Shown one piece after another: positions 21,180-28,769 of a stretch of 33,278 bases of DNA. The DNA lies in the NCBI RefSeq assembly GCF_003933965.1, contig NZ_RSAJ01000024.1, positions 1 to 33,278 of the forward strand, given 5' to 3'. Source of the DNA: Streptomyces sp. RP5T. Lineage in GTDB: Bacteria > Actinomycetota > Actinomycetes > Streptomycetales > Streptomycetaceae. The translations under genes were made by a program, and so were the position numbers. Within the stretch, counting starts at the first letter, position 1. The number at the start of each line of letters is the position of its first letter. A model generated the notes under the pieces. It was not told where the DNA came from. It did no database searches and was given only the letters and a program-made list of their open reading frames with translations.

Positions 21180-23117
21180 CTACTTCGTCAGCCGTCGCAT
21201 CAGATCGGTGAGCTCCGCTTCCTGCTTCGCCAAGCCACTGGTCGCACCCGCGGCTGTGCACATGTGCTGGGCCGCGCGTACCACCGGGGCGACTTCTGAC
21301 AGGTGGGCTCGCCTTTCCAGGCGTATGCGAGCGAAGGTGATGTGGGCGTCTACCGCGATCTCTAGGGGTGTTGCGCTCAGCCCATCCGTCCGGATGAGTG
21401 AAACCGCCTCCCGCGTGGCTGCCCGCGCCTCCTGGTCGCGTGCTAGTGCGTGGTATGCCGAGCCGAGACTGGTCAGGCAACGGACCTGGAACGGCACCAG
21501 AGAAGGATTTTCGTGGCCGTTCTTCCGAAACTCTGTCAGCAGAGTGTTCGCTGTGATGAGGTCTCGCAGACCGGACTCACTGTGGCCCTGTTCGACGGAC
21601 ATTTTCCCTTTCATCTCAAGGACGGTGGCCAGCTCCAGCCGCACCCCGGGCCGCTCCGCGCCCCGGGCTTCGTAGAGGCGAACGGCATTCCGGGCGCTTG
21701 CCGCCGCTTCCTCCCGATGGTTTGCCGCCCACTGATGCAGGGCGAGCAGAGCGAGAAAGACCGCTGTCTCCACCCCTTCCGTTCCTCCGATTTCCCGCAG
21801 CGTGGAGCCGAGCCTTCTGATGCCTCGCGCAGATCTTCTGAGGTCGCCGACGGCGACCAAAGCACGCACGTACGAGGTCGTCAGCCGGACGTCCAGCCAG
21901 GGTAGGGGAGCGTAAATCTGGCGGAAGTGCGCGTACGTGCGTAGTGCGATCAGGGACATCGTCACGGAATTGCTCAACTCGCCTTTCGCCAGGAGGATGT
22001 CGGCGATCCTGCTCTGGCGCTCCGCGAGATCCGGTGCGAACCACGGGAGGCGCTGCGCGAGTTCTTCGCTCGCCTCCGCCGCCTGCCGCGCGAGGGTGAG
22101 CGCTTGGTCGTGATCGCCAGCCATCTTGAGCGCATCGGCCCGCGCCCCAAGGACCAGTGCCAGGACAGTCTTGTCCCCTGGAACCGGGACGCGAGTGTTC
22201 GCCTCTGTGTCGGTGAGGGTAACGCTCTCCAGGGAGAGCGGAAGCGCGGTGGTTACCCGTCCGCACTTCAGGAGGATCGTCGTGTGCTTCGCCAGGGCGA
22301 CCGCCAGCGCTTCACGATGCCGGGGTTCCTTTCTCGCCAGGCTCCGGTACAGACGCAGTGACTCCGACGAGACGGTCAGTGCCTTGATCGGGCTCTCGTG
22401 CGCCATGGTGTCGCCCAGGACTGCGAGCGCCTCTGCCAGCGGAACGGTCCGTCTCTTGTCCGCGTCCCTCACCTTCCGTGCGAGCGACACCGCTTCGCTG
22501 GCCGAGTCGATGGCGGCGCGTGTGTGTCCTTTCCTCACCTGCACCGTGCTCATGAGGGCAAGAGCCTGTACAAGGCGCTCGGCATGGTGGGTGGACCGTT
22601 TCTCGGCGAAGAGCTTGCGCCATTCTGAGACACTCTGCGCTGCCGTGCGCCAGGCGGCTTCCACGTCCGCCATGCGCAGCAGGAAGCCGGCTTGGGAGTG
22701 CAGCGCACGGGCCAGGTGCACACGGCGATTCGGGCCCCATTCGGACACTCGCCGGAGTCGGCTCACCGCTTCGTCGCAGATCATGAGGGCCCGCAGGTCA
22801 CCCGATTCATAGAAGAGCCATTCGGCATGGTGTACCAAGGAGGCGGAGAGCGCTGTTCCGAAGGTACCCGCGGTCCTCTCGGGGGCAGTCGGGCGGGAAT
22901 CGTCCGGCGCTCCGCCCACTGACAGGGCATCCTTGATCTTCAGCGCCTCTGCACCAGCCTGCGCTGCCTCCTTGTGGCTGCCCTGCTCGGTTAGGGCGGC
23001 GCACAGACTAAACAACGCGTCGGCCAAGGCGGCGCTATGGCTTTCCGATCCCGCTTCGGCGAGAGGACGCAGGAGGGCGATCTCTTGGTGTGCAGTCTCG
23101 GCAGCCTGGTCGAACAA
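21180..23117 (-). CDS. TPR half of the STAND ATPase-TPR protein (frameshifted gene)
   Basis: This ~645-residue reading is a string of tetratricopeptide-like helical pairs (ALFSLCAALTEQGSHKEAAQ, ALALMSTVQVRKGHTRAAID, LGARADALKMAGDHDQALTL and more), ending LTDLMRRLTK. TPR arrays of this kind sense ligands in STAND proteins. There is no good start: the first possible codon is TTG at 23117, without a ribosome site, and the frame runs on upstream (YAAFPSTYQLAGLFDQ) in register with the end of the ATPase reading. I conclude it is the C-terminal half of one protein, separated from the ATPase by a frameshift near 23120-23145. Confidence 0.75.
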   Translation of the reverse strand: MFDQAAETAHQEIALLRPLAEAGSESHSAALADALFSLCAALTEQGSHKEAAQAGAEALKIKDALSVGGAPDDSRPTAPERTAGTFGTALSASLVHHAEWLFYESGDLRALMICDEAVSRLRRVSEWGPNRRVHLARALHSQAGFLLRMADVEAAWRTAAQSVSEWRKLFAEKRSTHHAERLVQALALMSTVQVRKGHTRAAIDSASEAVSLARKVRDADKRRTVPLAEALAVLGDTMAHESPIKALTVSSESLRLYRSLARKEPRHREALAVALAKHTTILLKCGRVTTALPLSLESVTLTDTEANTRVPVPGDKTVLALVLGARADALKMAGDHDQALTLARQAAEASEELAQRLPWFAPDLAERQSRIADILLAKGELSNSVTMSLIALRTYAHFRQIYAPLPWLDVRLTTSYVRALVAVGDLRRSARGIRRLGSTLREIGGTEGVETAVFLALLALHQWAANHREEAAASARNAVRLYEARGAERPGVRLELATVLEMKGKMSVEQGHSESGLRDLITANTLLTEFRKNGHENPSLVPFQVRCLTSLGSAYHALARDQEARAATREAVSLIRTDGLSATPLEIAVDAHITFARIRLERRAHLSEVAPVVRAAQHMCTAAGATSGLAKQEAELTDLMRRLTK

Positions 23118-24693
23118 ACCGGCAAGCTGATATGTTGATGGGAACGCAGCGTATCGGCCACGATCCGCAGAGTCCCGAGTTCGATGTGTGGATTGTTAGC
23201 TAAGGTGGCCAAAGAGGCGTTGCCGCATTCCAAGACGATCCGAGGACGAGCCTTGAGCAAGGGGGAGAGGTAGTCCACGGAGATGTGGCGCCACCGAGGT
23301 GCCATCTCGATGAGCGTGGTGAGGGCCGCGCGAACGCTCCGGCTGTCGTCCTCACTCGACGACTTCAGTAACTGGTCCGTGGCCTCAGCCATCCAGCGCT
23401 GCCCCGTGAACTCCGCGCCGTGACCCGGTAACGTCAGGGCGACGAAGTCCTCGGCCAGCCGATCGGGTTGCAGAGGCTCCAGGACATCGTCCTCTTCCCT
23501 GAGCACGGAGGGAGACGGATAGCAGAAGGCGTGGTCCTCGACGATTTTGCGGGCGCGTTCGTTATTGCTCGCGGTGCCCATGAGGACCGCGATCTCGTAG
23601 GCCTCCCGCCGTCGCAAGGGACCGCACAACGAGGCTGCATAGACCGCGCTTTCCAGCGCTTCGGCATCGGTGCGGAGCCGCTTGCGGCGCTCCAGGTTCT
23701 GCCAATGGTCCCGTTCTCGTTTCAGAAGGTACGAGGACAGTCGTGCGGGATCCACAGGAGCCGAGGTCTTCTGGTGATAGGCGTCGACCGCGGCAAGCGC
23801 CGCCATGTGGATCGTGAGGATCAAGGAGTAGGCGGGGTCGGAGAGCAGTCCCGGAGGTGGGTTGACCGCTTCGAGCTCGGAGACCTTGAGCCGCGCGGCG
23901 AATGCGTTGCGTGCTTCGAGGAAGGCGCGCTCCCGGTCTTCTAGTCGGGCGCCCAGAGGGGGTAGCCGGACCGCTTCCGCGACCAGGTCCAGATCCCTGT
24001 CGAGACTGTACTCAAGCTGCTCCCACCAGGCGCCGGCGGGTCGCGAGAGCAGGAGAATGCGAAGCGGTAGCTTCCAGAGTTCTAGGGACTGACGGATGAA
24101 CTCCGACAGGTCATGCTCGGGCCATCGCTCCGCGTAGTCGACGATGACCAGGACACCTGTGGCGTCTTCGCCCACCACGGGCGCGCTTCGCATGTCCGGC
24201 GCTGAGTTCTTCGTGTGCTGGGCTTCCAGAGCTATCCATCCGGCTTCACCCCAGGTCCGGGCGAGGTGCCGGGCGAACCGGGTCTTGCCCTCGCCGCCGG
24301 GGGCGTGCAGAAGGCGTAGGAGTACGTCCTCGTCACGGTCGCGCCATGTGGCGAAGTCCTCCTCCTCGTCGGACCGCCCGGAGAAGTCCACCACCTCATC
24401 GCGCGTGCGCAGGAGTTTGCTCGGTTGCTGACGTCCCCGTGCGGCAGCCGAAAGGGAAATGCGGTTCTCCAGGAACAGCTTGTTGATCCGCCAGGGGGGT
24501 GTGACCTGGGGGATGATCATGTCGCGCCCCGCCTGGTAGACGGTCGCGTTTTCGTCCGCCCACGCGACGATGCTGGAAAGGGGCCGGTCCCACTCGGTCA
24601 AGGACGGTCCAGAGCGATGTCGCGACCTGCCTCGCCGAGCTTCGCCCGCCGAACGTCCGGCGTCGCTCCCATCCTCTTCAGCAAGAGATCCAT
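22991..24693 (-). CDS. STAND ATPase half of the cyclase-linked protein (frameshifted gene)
   Basis: The reading contains a STAND-type ATPase: Walker A GGEGKT (24281-24298), Walker B VLVIVDYAER (about 24125-24157) and LLLSRPAG, then a long helical region. Just before it is NATVYQAGRDMIIP, a motif echoed in the neighbouring cyclase. Codon bias shows the true start is ATG 24693 (GGGGGG 5 bases upstream; MDLLLKRMGATPDVRRAKLG), but that frame ends at TGA 24598, while the ATPase frame could begin only at an overlapping TTG (24601). So there is either start-stop coupling of a 31-residue ORF or a second frameshift. The frame also leaves the homologous register near 23130, where the TPR half takes over. 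Intact, the protein would be about 1,170 residues. Confidence 0.72.
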
Positions 24694-24799
24694 GGCAGCC
24701 CCCCAGGTTCACCAATAGTGGACAAATGCTACATGCGGTTGAAGTCCCTGCGAACGGGTGCGCACCGACCGGGAAAGCCGCAGGGCGCGGTCTCAGCGT

Positions 24800-25642
24800 T
24801 CACTCAGACGGCTCCTGTGGCCTCGTCCGGTCCGAGCCGACGATGTAGTCGCGGCCGACCTGGATAAGGCGGGCGTTGCCGCTGGCCCGCCCCCGAAGGC
24901 GCACCGAGGTGCCGCGTTCGGCGGGTCCGGCGTCGAAGTTGGCGTCCCGCTGCCTCGCAGTGCGGTCCCCTTGCCCGGGCTCCACCGCCTTGCCAGAGAG
25001 ATAGGGTTTGATCACTGCCGTGACAAGACCCGGCACGAAGACCCAGCACGTCTCCTCAAATTCCGGCTTGCCGTTGACTCTGGCTGTGGCCGGAAGGAAG
25101 TGATGTGGTTGCAGCGTGGGTGTGCGGCCTGCCCGGACGGCTCGCCGGAACACCGGGTCTGACACCACGGCCGCCAGCGGAAGACCGTGGTCGGCCGCCG
25201 CCGCCATGGCCTGATAAGCCGGTTCGCTGTCGATGAGCCGGCACGCGTCATTGACCGCATCACCCCGGTGCGCGGGTGGCTCCAGCGGGCCGACATGCAC
25301 GCTCGCGCGCAGCATAAGTTTCGGTTCGTCGGCTAGCCGGGTTCGCGCATGTTGCTCCAGCGCCCGGCTGAGGTTTGCGAGAAAAGGGTCGACAAGTCGG
25401 GCCGTGTGTCGCGCGTGAAGTACGTAGATGGCTCCGTCCCCCCGGTCTTTCACCGCGTCTTCTGGCGTTGAGACGTCGCTGATACCGCTCTGCGTGAACA
25501 GCGTTGAGACGATGTCGTCGAGGCGGGCCCGGGTGGGCGCCATGTGCATTTCGGGAATCTGGCTATACCCCTTCATATCGATGACCAGGAGCGCGTGCTC
25601 CGGGGGCACGTCAGCTGCGTCGGACGCGGGGAGAGCGGGCAT
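24800..25642 (-). CDS. Class III nucleotide cyclase
   Basis: This 280-residue protein has the class III adenylate/guanylate cyclase fold. The metal-binding Asp pair is Asp22 in VIDMKGYS and Asp69 in DRGDGAIYVL. LRASVHVGPL, RGDAVNDACRLID and a later ETCWVFVPG follow. It would make a cyclic nucleotide; the base cannot be decided from the sequence, and the family also includes the pyrimidine cyclases of Pycsar defence. The C-terminal ~30 residues hold NARLIQVGRDYIV, like the N-terminal motif of the adjacent ATPase. I chose ATG at 25642 (AGAGG upstream); the open frame reaches 25759. It lies between the CRP-like gene and the ATPase gene, all on the minus strand. Confidence 0.82.
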   Translation of the reverse strand: MPALPASDAADVPPEHALLVIDMKGYSQIPEMHMAPTRARLDDIVSTLFTQSGISDVSTPEDAVKDRGDGAIYVLHARHTARLVDPFLANLSRALEQHARTRLADEPKLMLRASVHVGPLEPPAHRGDAVNDACRLIDSEPAYQAMAAAADHGLPLAAVVSDPVFRRAVRAGRTPTLQPHHFLPATARVNGKPEFEETCWVFVPGLVTAVIKPYLSGKAVEPGQGDRTARQRDANFDAGPAERGTSVRLRGRASGNARLIQVGRDYIVGSDRTRPQEPSE

Positions 25643-25771
25643 GGAACCTGGCCTCTCTGGCTCATGAGAGCCTTCCGGCTCATGAGAAGGGGTGAGATGT
25701 GACGTACGCGATGGTCCTCGGTCGCGAGGTCGTGTGGTGCCCAGGAGTGGGCAACACACAGGCTTGTTGCG

Positions 25772-26458
25772 TCACTCCCGGGTATTTGCGTGAGTCTGGA
25801 TCGACGCGATGTCCCGTATGACGAGACCACCGGATGCCTCCGTATCGAGCCACCCCTGCACTCGCCATGGTCGGAGAGCTGATCCGACGGCGTTGCGAGA
25901 TGCGCCGATCATCTGTGACAGCTCCGTCTGCGTCAGCCGTAGGACGTGATGGGTGCCCGGGGCCGAGGCCGCCTGGAGCAGGCGGCCGAGGGTGGAGGCC
26001 AGCCGGACAGGTACTGGCGCAGTGGCCATCTCCAGGCGTACCGCCTCCGCTTCGCGGACTCGTGCTATGGCGTGACGCAGCAAAGGGCCCAGAAGTTTGT
26101 TGCTGTTGGTGAAGGACAGGAAAGCCGATGCGGGTACGACGTGAACCCTGCAGACCTCGGCAGCCGTCACAGACGCCGTACGCGGCTGATTATCCAGGAC
26201 GGCCAGCTCTCCCAGAATCTCACCCGAGCCGCGCACTGACAGTAATGTCTGCTCGCCTTGAGCTCCCGCCACCGTGATCAGGACGGAGCCGGAAGCCAGT
26301 AGGACGACGTGAGTGCCGCGATCACCTTGGCGTAGCAGTACAGACCTTGCCGGCCGCACGTGAAGCGGCGCCAGGTCGCACAGTTGCGCCCACAGATGTT
26401 GACCGATGACCGAGCTGTGTGACCGGTACATACCCACCCCCGTCGTGATGGCCGTCAC
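25772..26458 (-). CDS. CRP/FNR-family cNMP-binding regulator
   Basis: This ~228-residue protein has an N-terminal cyclic-nucleotide-binding barrel (VLLRQGDRGTHVVLLASGSV; phosphate cassette GEILGELAVLDNQPRTASVT), a dimer helix, and a C-terminal winged helix-turn-helix (LTQTELSQMIGASRNAVGSA). The Arg of the phosphate cassette is present, so it could bind a cyclic nucleotide, plausibly the product of the cyclase 129 bases downstream. The GTG at 26458 lies 12 bases after the membrane gene's stop; ATG at 26431 with GGGGGTGGG before it is an equally good start. It may regulate the operon or act as the receptor. Confidence 0.85.
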   Translation of the reverse strand: MTAITTGVGMYRSHSSVIGQHLWAQLCDLAPLHVRPARSVLLRQGDRGTHVVLLASGSVLITVAGAQGEQTLLSVRGSGEILGELAVLDNQPRTASVTAAEVCRVHVVPASAFLSFTNSNKLLGPLLRHAIARVREAEAVRLEMATAPVPVRLASTLGRLLQAASAPGTHHVLRLTQTELSQMIGASRNAVGSALRPWRVQGWLDTEASGGLVIRDIASIQTHANTRE

Positions 26459-26470
26459 CCCGTGATGTTC

Positions 26471-26989
26471 TCAAATGGTGATGTAAAGGATCAACAGTGC
26501 TGCTCCCGATACGGTGAGCGCCGCCATCGTGACGTCCACGGCACACCTGAGGATCCGGAACTTCCGTTGAGCCAGTGTCGTGAACAACGCGAGCCGCTCG
26601 GCTTGCAACAGCTGATGCCGGTCCGCTTCCGGCGCCATGGGGTCCGCCTCGGCGGTCTCCGGCCGCCCGGGGATAGCGGTGAGGCACGCGAAGATCCTCA
26701 ACTTGCCGTCTGGCGGGAGGACGGGGCGTATGGCCCACATCGTCATCATGAGTGCCGTCCCGAGAAGGCCAGCGACACCCGCCAAGGCGGTCATGGGCAC
26801 CCATGCAGATTTCGGCATCGTGGACAACAGTGCCGCGTCGGCGGTCAGTAGACCGCCGATCAGGCCGCACAAGATTGCAGCCTTCATGTCTGCGCGCTGT
26901 AACTCCTGGAACATGCCGTCCACTTCGGCCTCAAGCCGACTACACCACCCCGGTCCGTGCGCGCCGGAGTTCCCACTGGGCTCGGACAT
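26471..26989 (-). CDS. Pycsar-type membrane effector (DUF5706-like)
   Basis: This 172-residue protein fits the Pycsar transmembrane effector family (PycTM). It has an amphipathic N-terminal helix with LQRADMKAAILCGLIGGLL (about 30-48), further spans near 63-88 and 147-172, and a cytoplasmic loop between them (RHQLLQAERLALFTTLAQRK). In known Pycsar systems cCMP or cUMP triggers such proteins to damage the membrane. ATG at 26989 is preceded by a GGGGGG ribosome site; the open frame extends to 27061 without support. It is the first gene of the operon with the CRP-like regulator, cyclase and ATPase. The family call is by motif and topology; its signal molecule is inferred. Confidence 0.78.
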   Translation of the reverse strand: MSEPSGNSGAHGPGWCSRLEAEVDGMFQELQRADMKAAILCGLIGGLLTADAALLSTMPKSAWVPMTALAGVAGLLGTALMMTMWAIRPVLPPDGKLRIFACLTAIPGRPETAEADPMAPEADRHQLLQAERLALFTTLAQRKFRILRCAVDVTMAALTVSGAALLILYITI

Positions 26990-27129
26990 ACGCCCCCCTG
27001 ACGTCTCAGCCGCTGTCTGTGATCTCAACCGTGCCAGGCCGACACCAGCGAGGGTGACCAACGCAGGGCGCCAGGCCTGCCGAACGCGTCACACACGGGT
27101 CGCAACACCAGCCCCTGAGGGCGTTGCCT

Positions 27130-27434
27130 TAACCAAGCCACGGCGGATCTATTAGAGGCGTGGACCTCCCCTGTTGGCGGAGGAGCGTGACCAACTTCTT
27201 CGACTCACAGCGCAGGGTTTGATTAACGCGGCCGCGTGCCCACGGCTGGCAGACGCTCCCCCCCCGATGGACCGTCAGCAGAGCTGAGATGACCTTAAGT
27301 AGGGTGCCGCTTCCGCCGCAGATCAGGTGGTGTTTGCCGCCCGTCTTGCGCCCGACTTGCCGCGTAAGGGTGCGCTGTCGAGCCCCGCTCCGTCCTGGCA
27401 CCGTACGACGAGAGGCCCCGGAAGTGGAGGCGCT
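27130..27434 (-). pseudogene. IS5-like transposase remnant
   Basis: A minus-strand reading includes RKTGGKHHLICGGSGTLLKV (about 27290-27350), a recognisable part of IS5-family DDE transposases (usually GSKHHLI-x-D-x-x-G-T-P-L). The remainder has drifted and no N- or C-terminal parts are found in frame. An IS30-family element interrupts its left-reading end at 27435. The ends of the remnant are approximate. The 26990-27130 stretch shows no other gene. Confidence 0.55.
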
Positions 27435-28725
27435 TTCTAGGGGTCGTTGCAACACGTGGTCGTGTTGATCAGGCCGCGAGCAGTTTATGCAGGCGCTCGG
27501 CTGGGGTTTCCCAGTCGAGCGTTTTGCGTGGGCGGTCGTTCAGCTCGGCGGCCACGGCCGTCAACTTGTCGCGGTTGTGGACGGACAGGTCAGTGCCCTT
27601 GGGGAAGTACTGCCGCAGCAGGCCGTTCGTGTTCTCGTTGGAGCCGCGCTGCCAGGGGCTGGCTGGGTCGCAGAAGTAGACCGGGATGTCGGTGGCGACA
27701 GTGAAGGAGCCGTGGGCGGCCATCTCGGCGCCCTGGTCCCAGGTCAGGGACTGCACCAGGTGAGCGGGCAGCGTCTGAACGGTTTCCACGAGCGCGTCGC
27801 GGACTTGTTCGGCGGTTCGGCCCTCGGGCAGGTGCAGCAGCATCACGTAGCGGGTGGCGCGTTCGACGAGGGTGCCGATGGCGGAGTTGCCGTCCTTGCC
27901 GATGATCAGGTCGCCCTCCCAGTGGCCGGGCACGGCGCGGTCGTCGGCCTCGGCCGGACGTTCGCTGATCATGACCATCGGAGTGGCGAACCGCGGGGTT
28001 CGCTGCTGTGCCTGGCGGCGGGGCTTGCGACGGACGCGGCCGGTGCGCAGAGCCCTGGCGAGTTCACGGCGCAACTCGCCCCGGCCCTGGACGTAGAGGG
28101 CCTGGTAGATCGTCTCGTGGGCCACGCGCATCTCCGGCCGGTCGGGGAACTGGGCCCGCAGAGCCTGGCAGATCTGCTCGGGGCTCCAACGTATGTCGAG
28201 GTGGCGCTGGATGAAGCCTTGCAGTTCGGGGTTCTGGCCGATCTTCCCGGGCTTGGGGCGAGGCCGGCGGGCTTGTGCGCGGGCGTGGGCGGCGTGCGGC
28301 CGGTACTGGCCGTTGCCCTGATGCCGATTGCGGCGGATCTCGCGACTGATGGTGGACGGGCTGCGGCCCAGCTCAGCCGCTATCTGCCGGATGGCGGCCT
28401 TCTCCCGCAGCCGGTCGGCGATGTGGATGCGGTCGGCCTCGCGCAGATACCGGGACGGGCCCTGGGGCGACACCACGGCGAGTACCGGGGGTCTCGCTTT
28501 GTCCTTGCCGGAGGCAGCCCGGCCGTTGCGCCACCGCTTGCCCGTTCGGTAGTTGATCCCGACGCGCTTGCAGGCTTCGGCGCTGCTAAGGCCCTGGTCC
28601 ATGAGTCGGAAGTATTCCTCCCGCTCACGGACCAGGATCTTGCGGCCCTGAGCCTTGCCCCGGTTCTCCCGGATCTTGAAGTCCATCGCACCCCTACACC
28701 TGGGGTGTTGCGACGACCACTAGAA
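27435..28725 (-). mobile_element. IS30-family insertion sequence
   Basis: The element carries one transposase gene and has inverted ends: GGTCGTTGCAACAC (27442-27455) and, reversed, GGTCGTCGCAACAC (28704-28717), one mismatch in 14. Both ends are flanked by CTAG with TT/AA outside, either a continuation of the inverted repeat or a 4-base target duplication at CTAG; in the second case the element is 27441-28719. Confidence 0.75.
27469..28686 (-). CDS. IS30-family transposase
   Basis: This 405-residue transposase is full length for the IS30 family. An N-terminal HTH region (SSAEACKRVGINYRTGKRWR, IRQIAAELGRSPSTISREIR) binds the ends. The DDE catalytic core has GHWEGDLIIG, SLTWDQGAEM and SPWQRGSNENTNGLLRQYFP with Glu in the NENTNG segment, then the family end (AELNDRPRKTLDWETPAERL). 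No frame break is seen, so the element may be active. Confidence 0.95.
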   Translation of the reverse strand: MDFKIRENRGKAQGRKILVREREEYFRLMDQGLSSAEACKRVGINYRTGKRWRNGRAASGKDKARPPVLAVVSPQGPSRYLREADRIHIADRLREKAAIRQIAAELGRSPSTISREIRRNRHQGNGQYRPHAAHARAQARRPRPKPGKIGQNPELQGFIQRHLDIRWSPEQICQALRAQFPDRPEMRVAHETIYQALYVQGRGELRRELARALRTGRVRRKPRRQAQQRTPRFATPMVMISERPAEADDRAVPGHWEGDLIIGKDGNSAIGTLVERATRYVMLLHLPEGRTAEQVRDALVETVQTLPAHLVQSLTWDQGAEMAAHGSFTVATDIPVYFCDPASPWQRGSNENTNGLLRQYFPKGTDLSVHNRDKLTAVAAELNDRPRKTLDWETPAERLHKLLAA

Positions 28726-28769
28726 CCCAAGATCACGGTCCGGGGCCTTTGTCGTTCTTGCAGACCACG

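Noticed and set aside
26990..27130. CRP-type binding site before the membrane-effector operon
   Set aside because: Only isolated TGTGA-like half-sites are visible; no convincing palindrome with CRP spacing.
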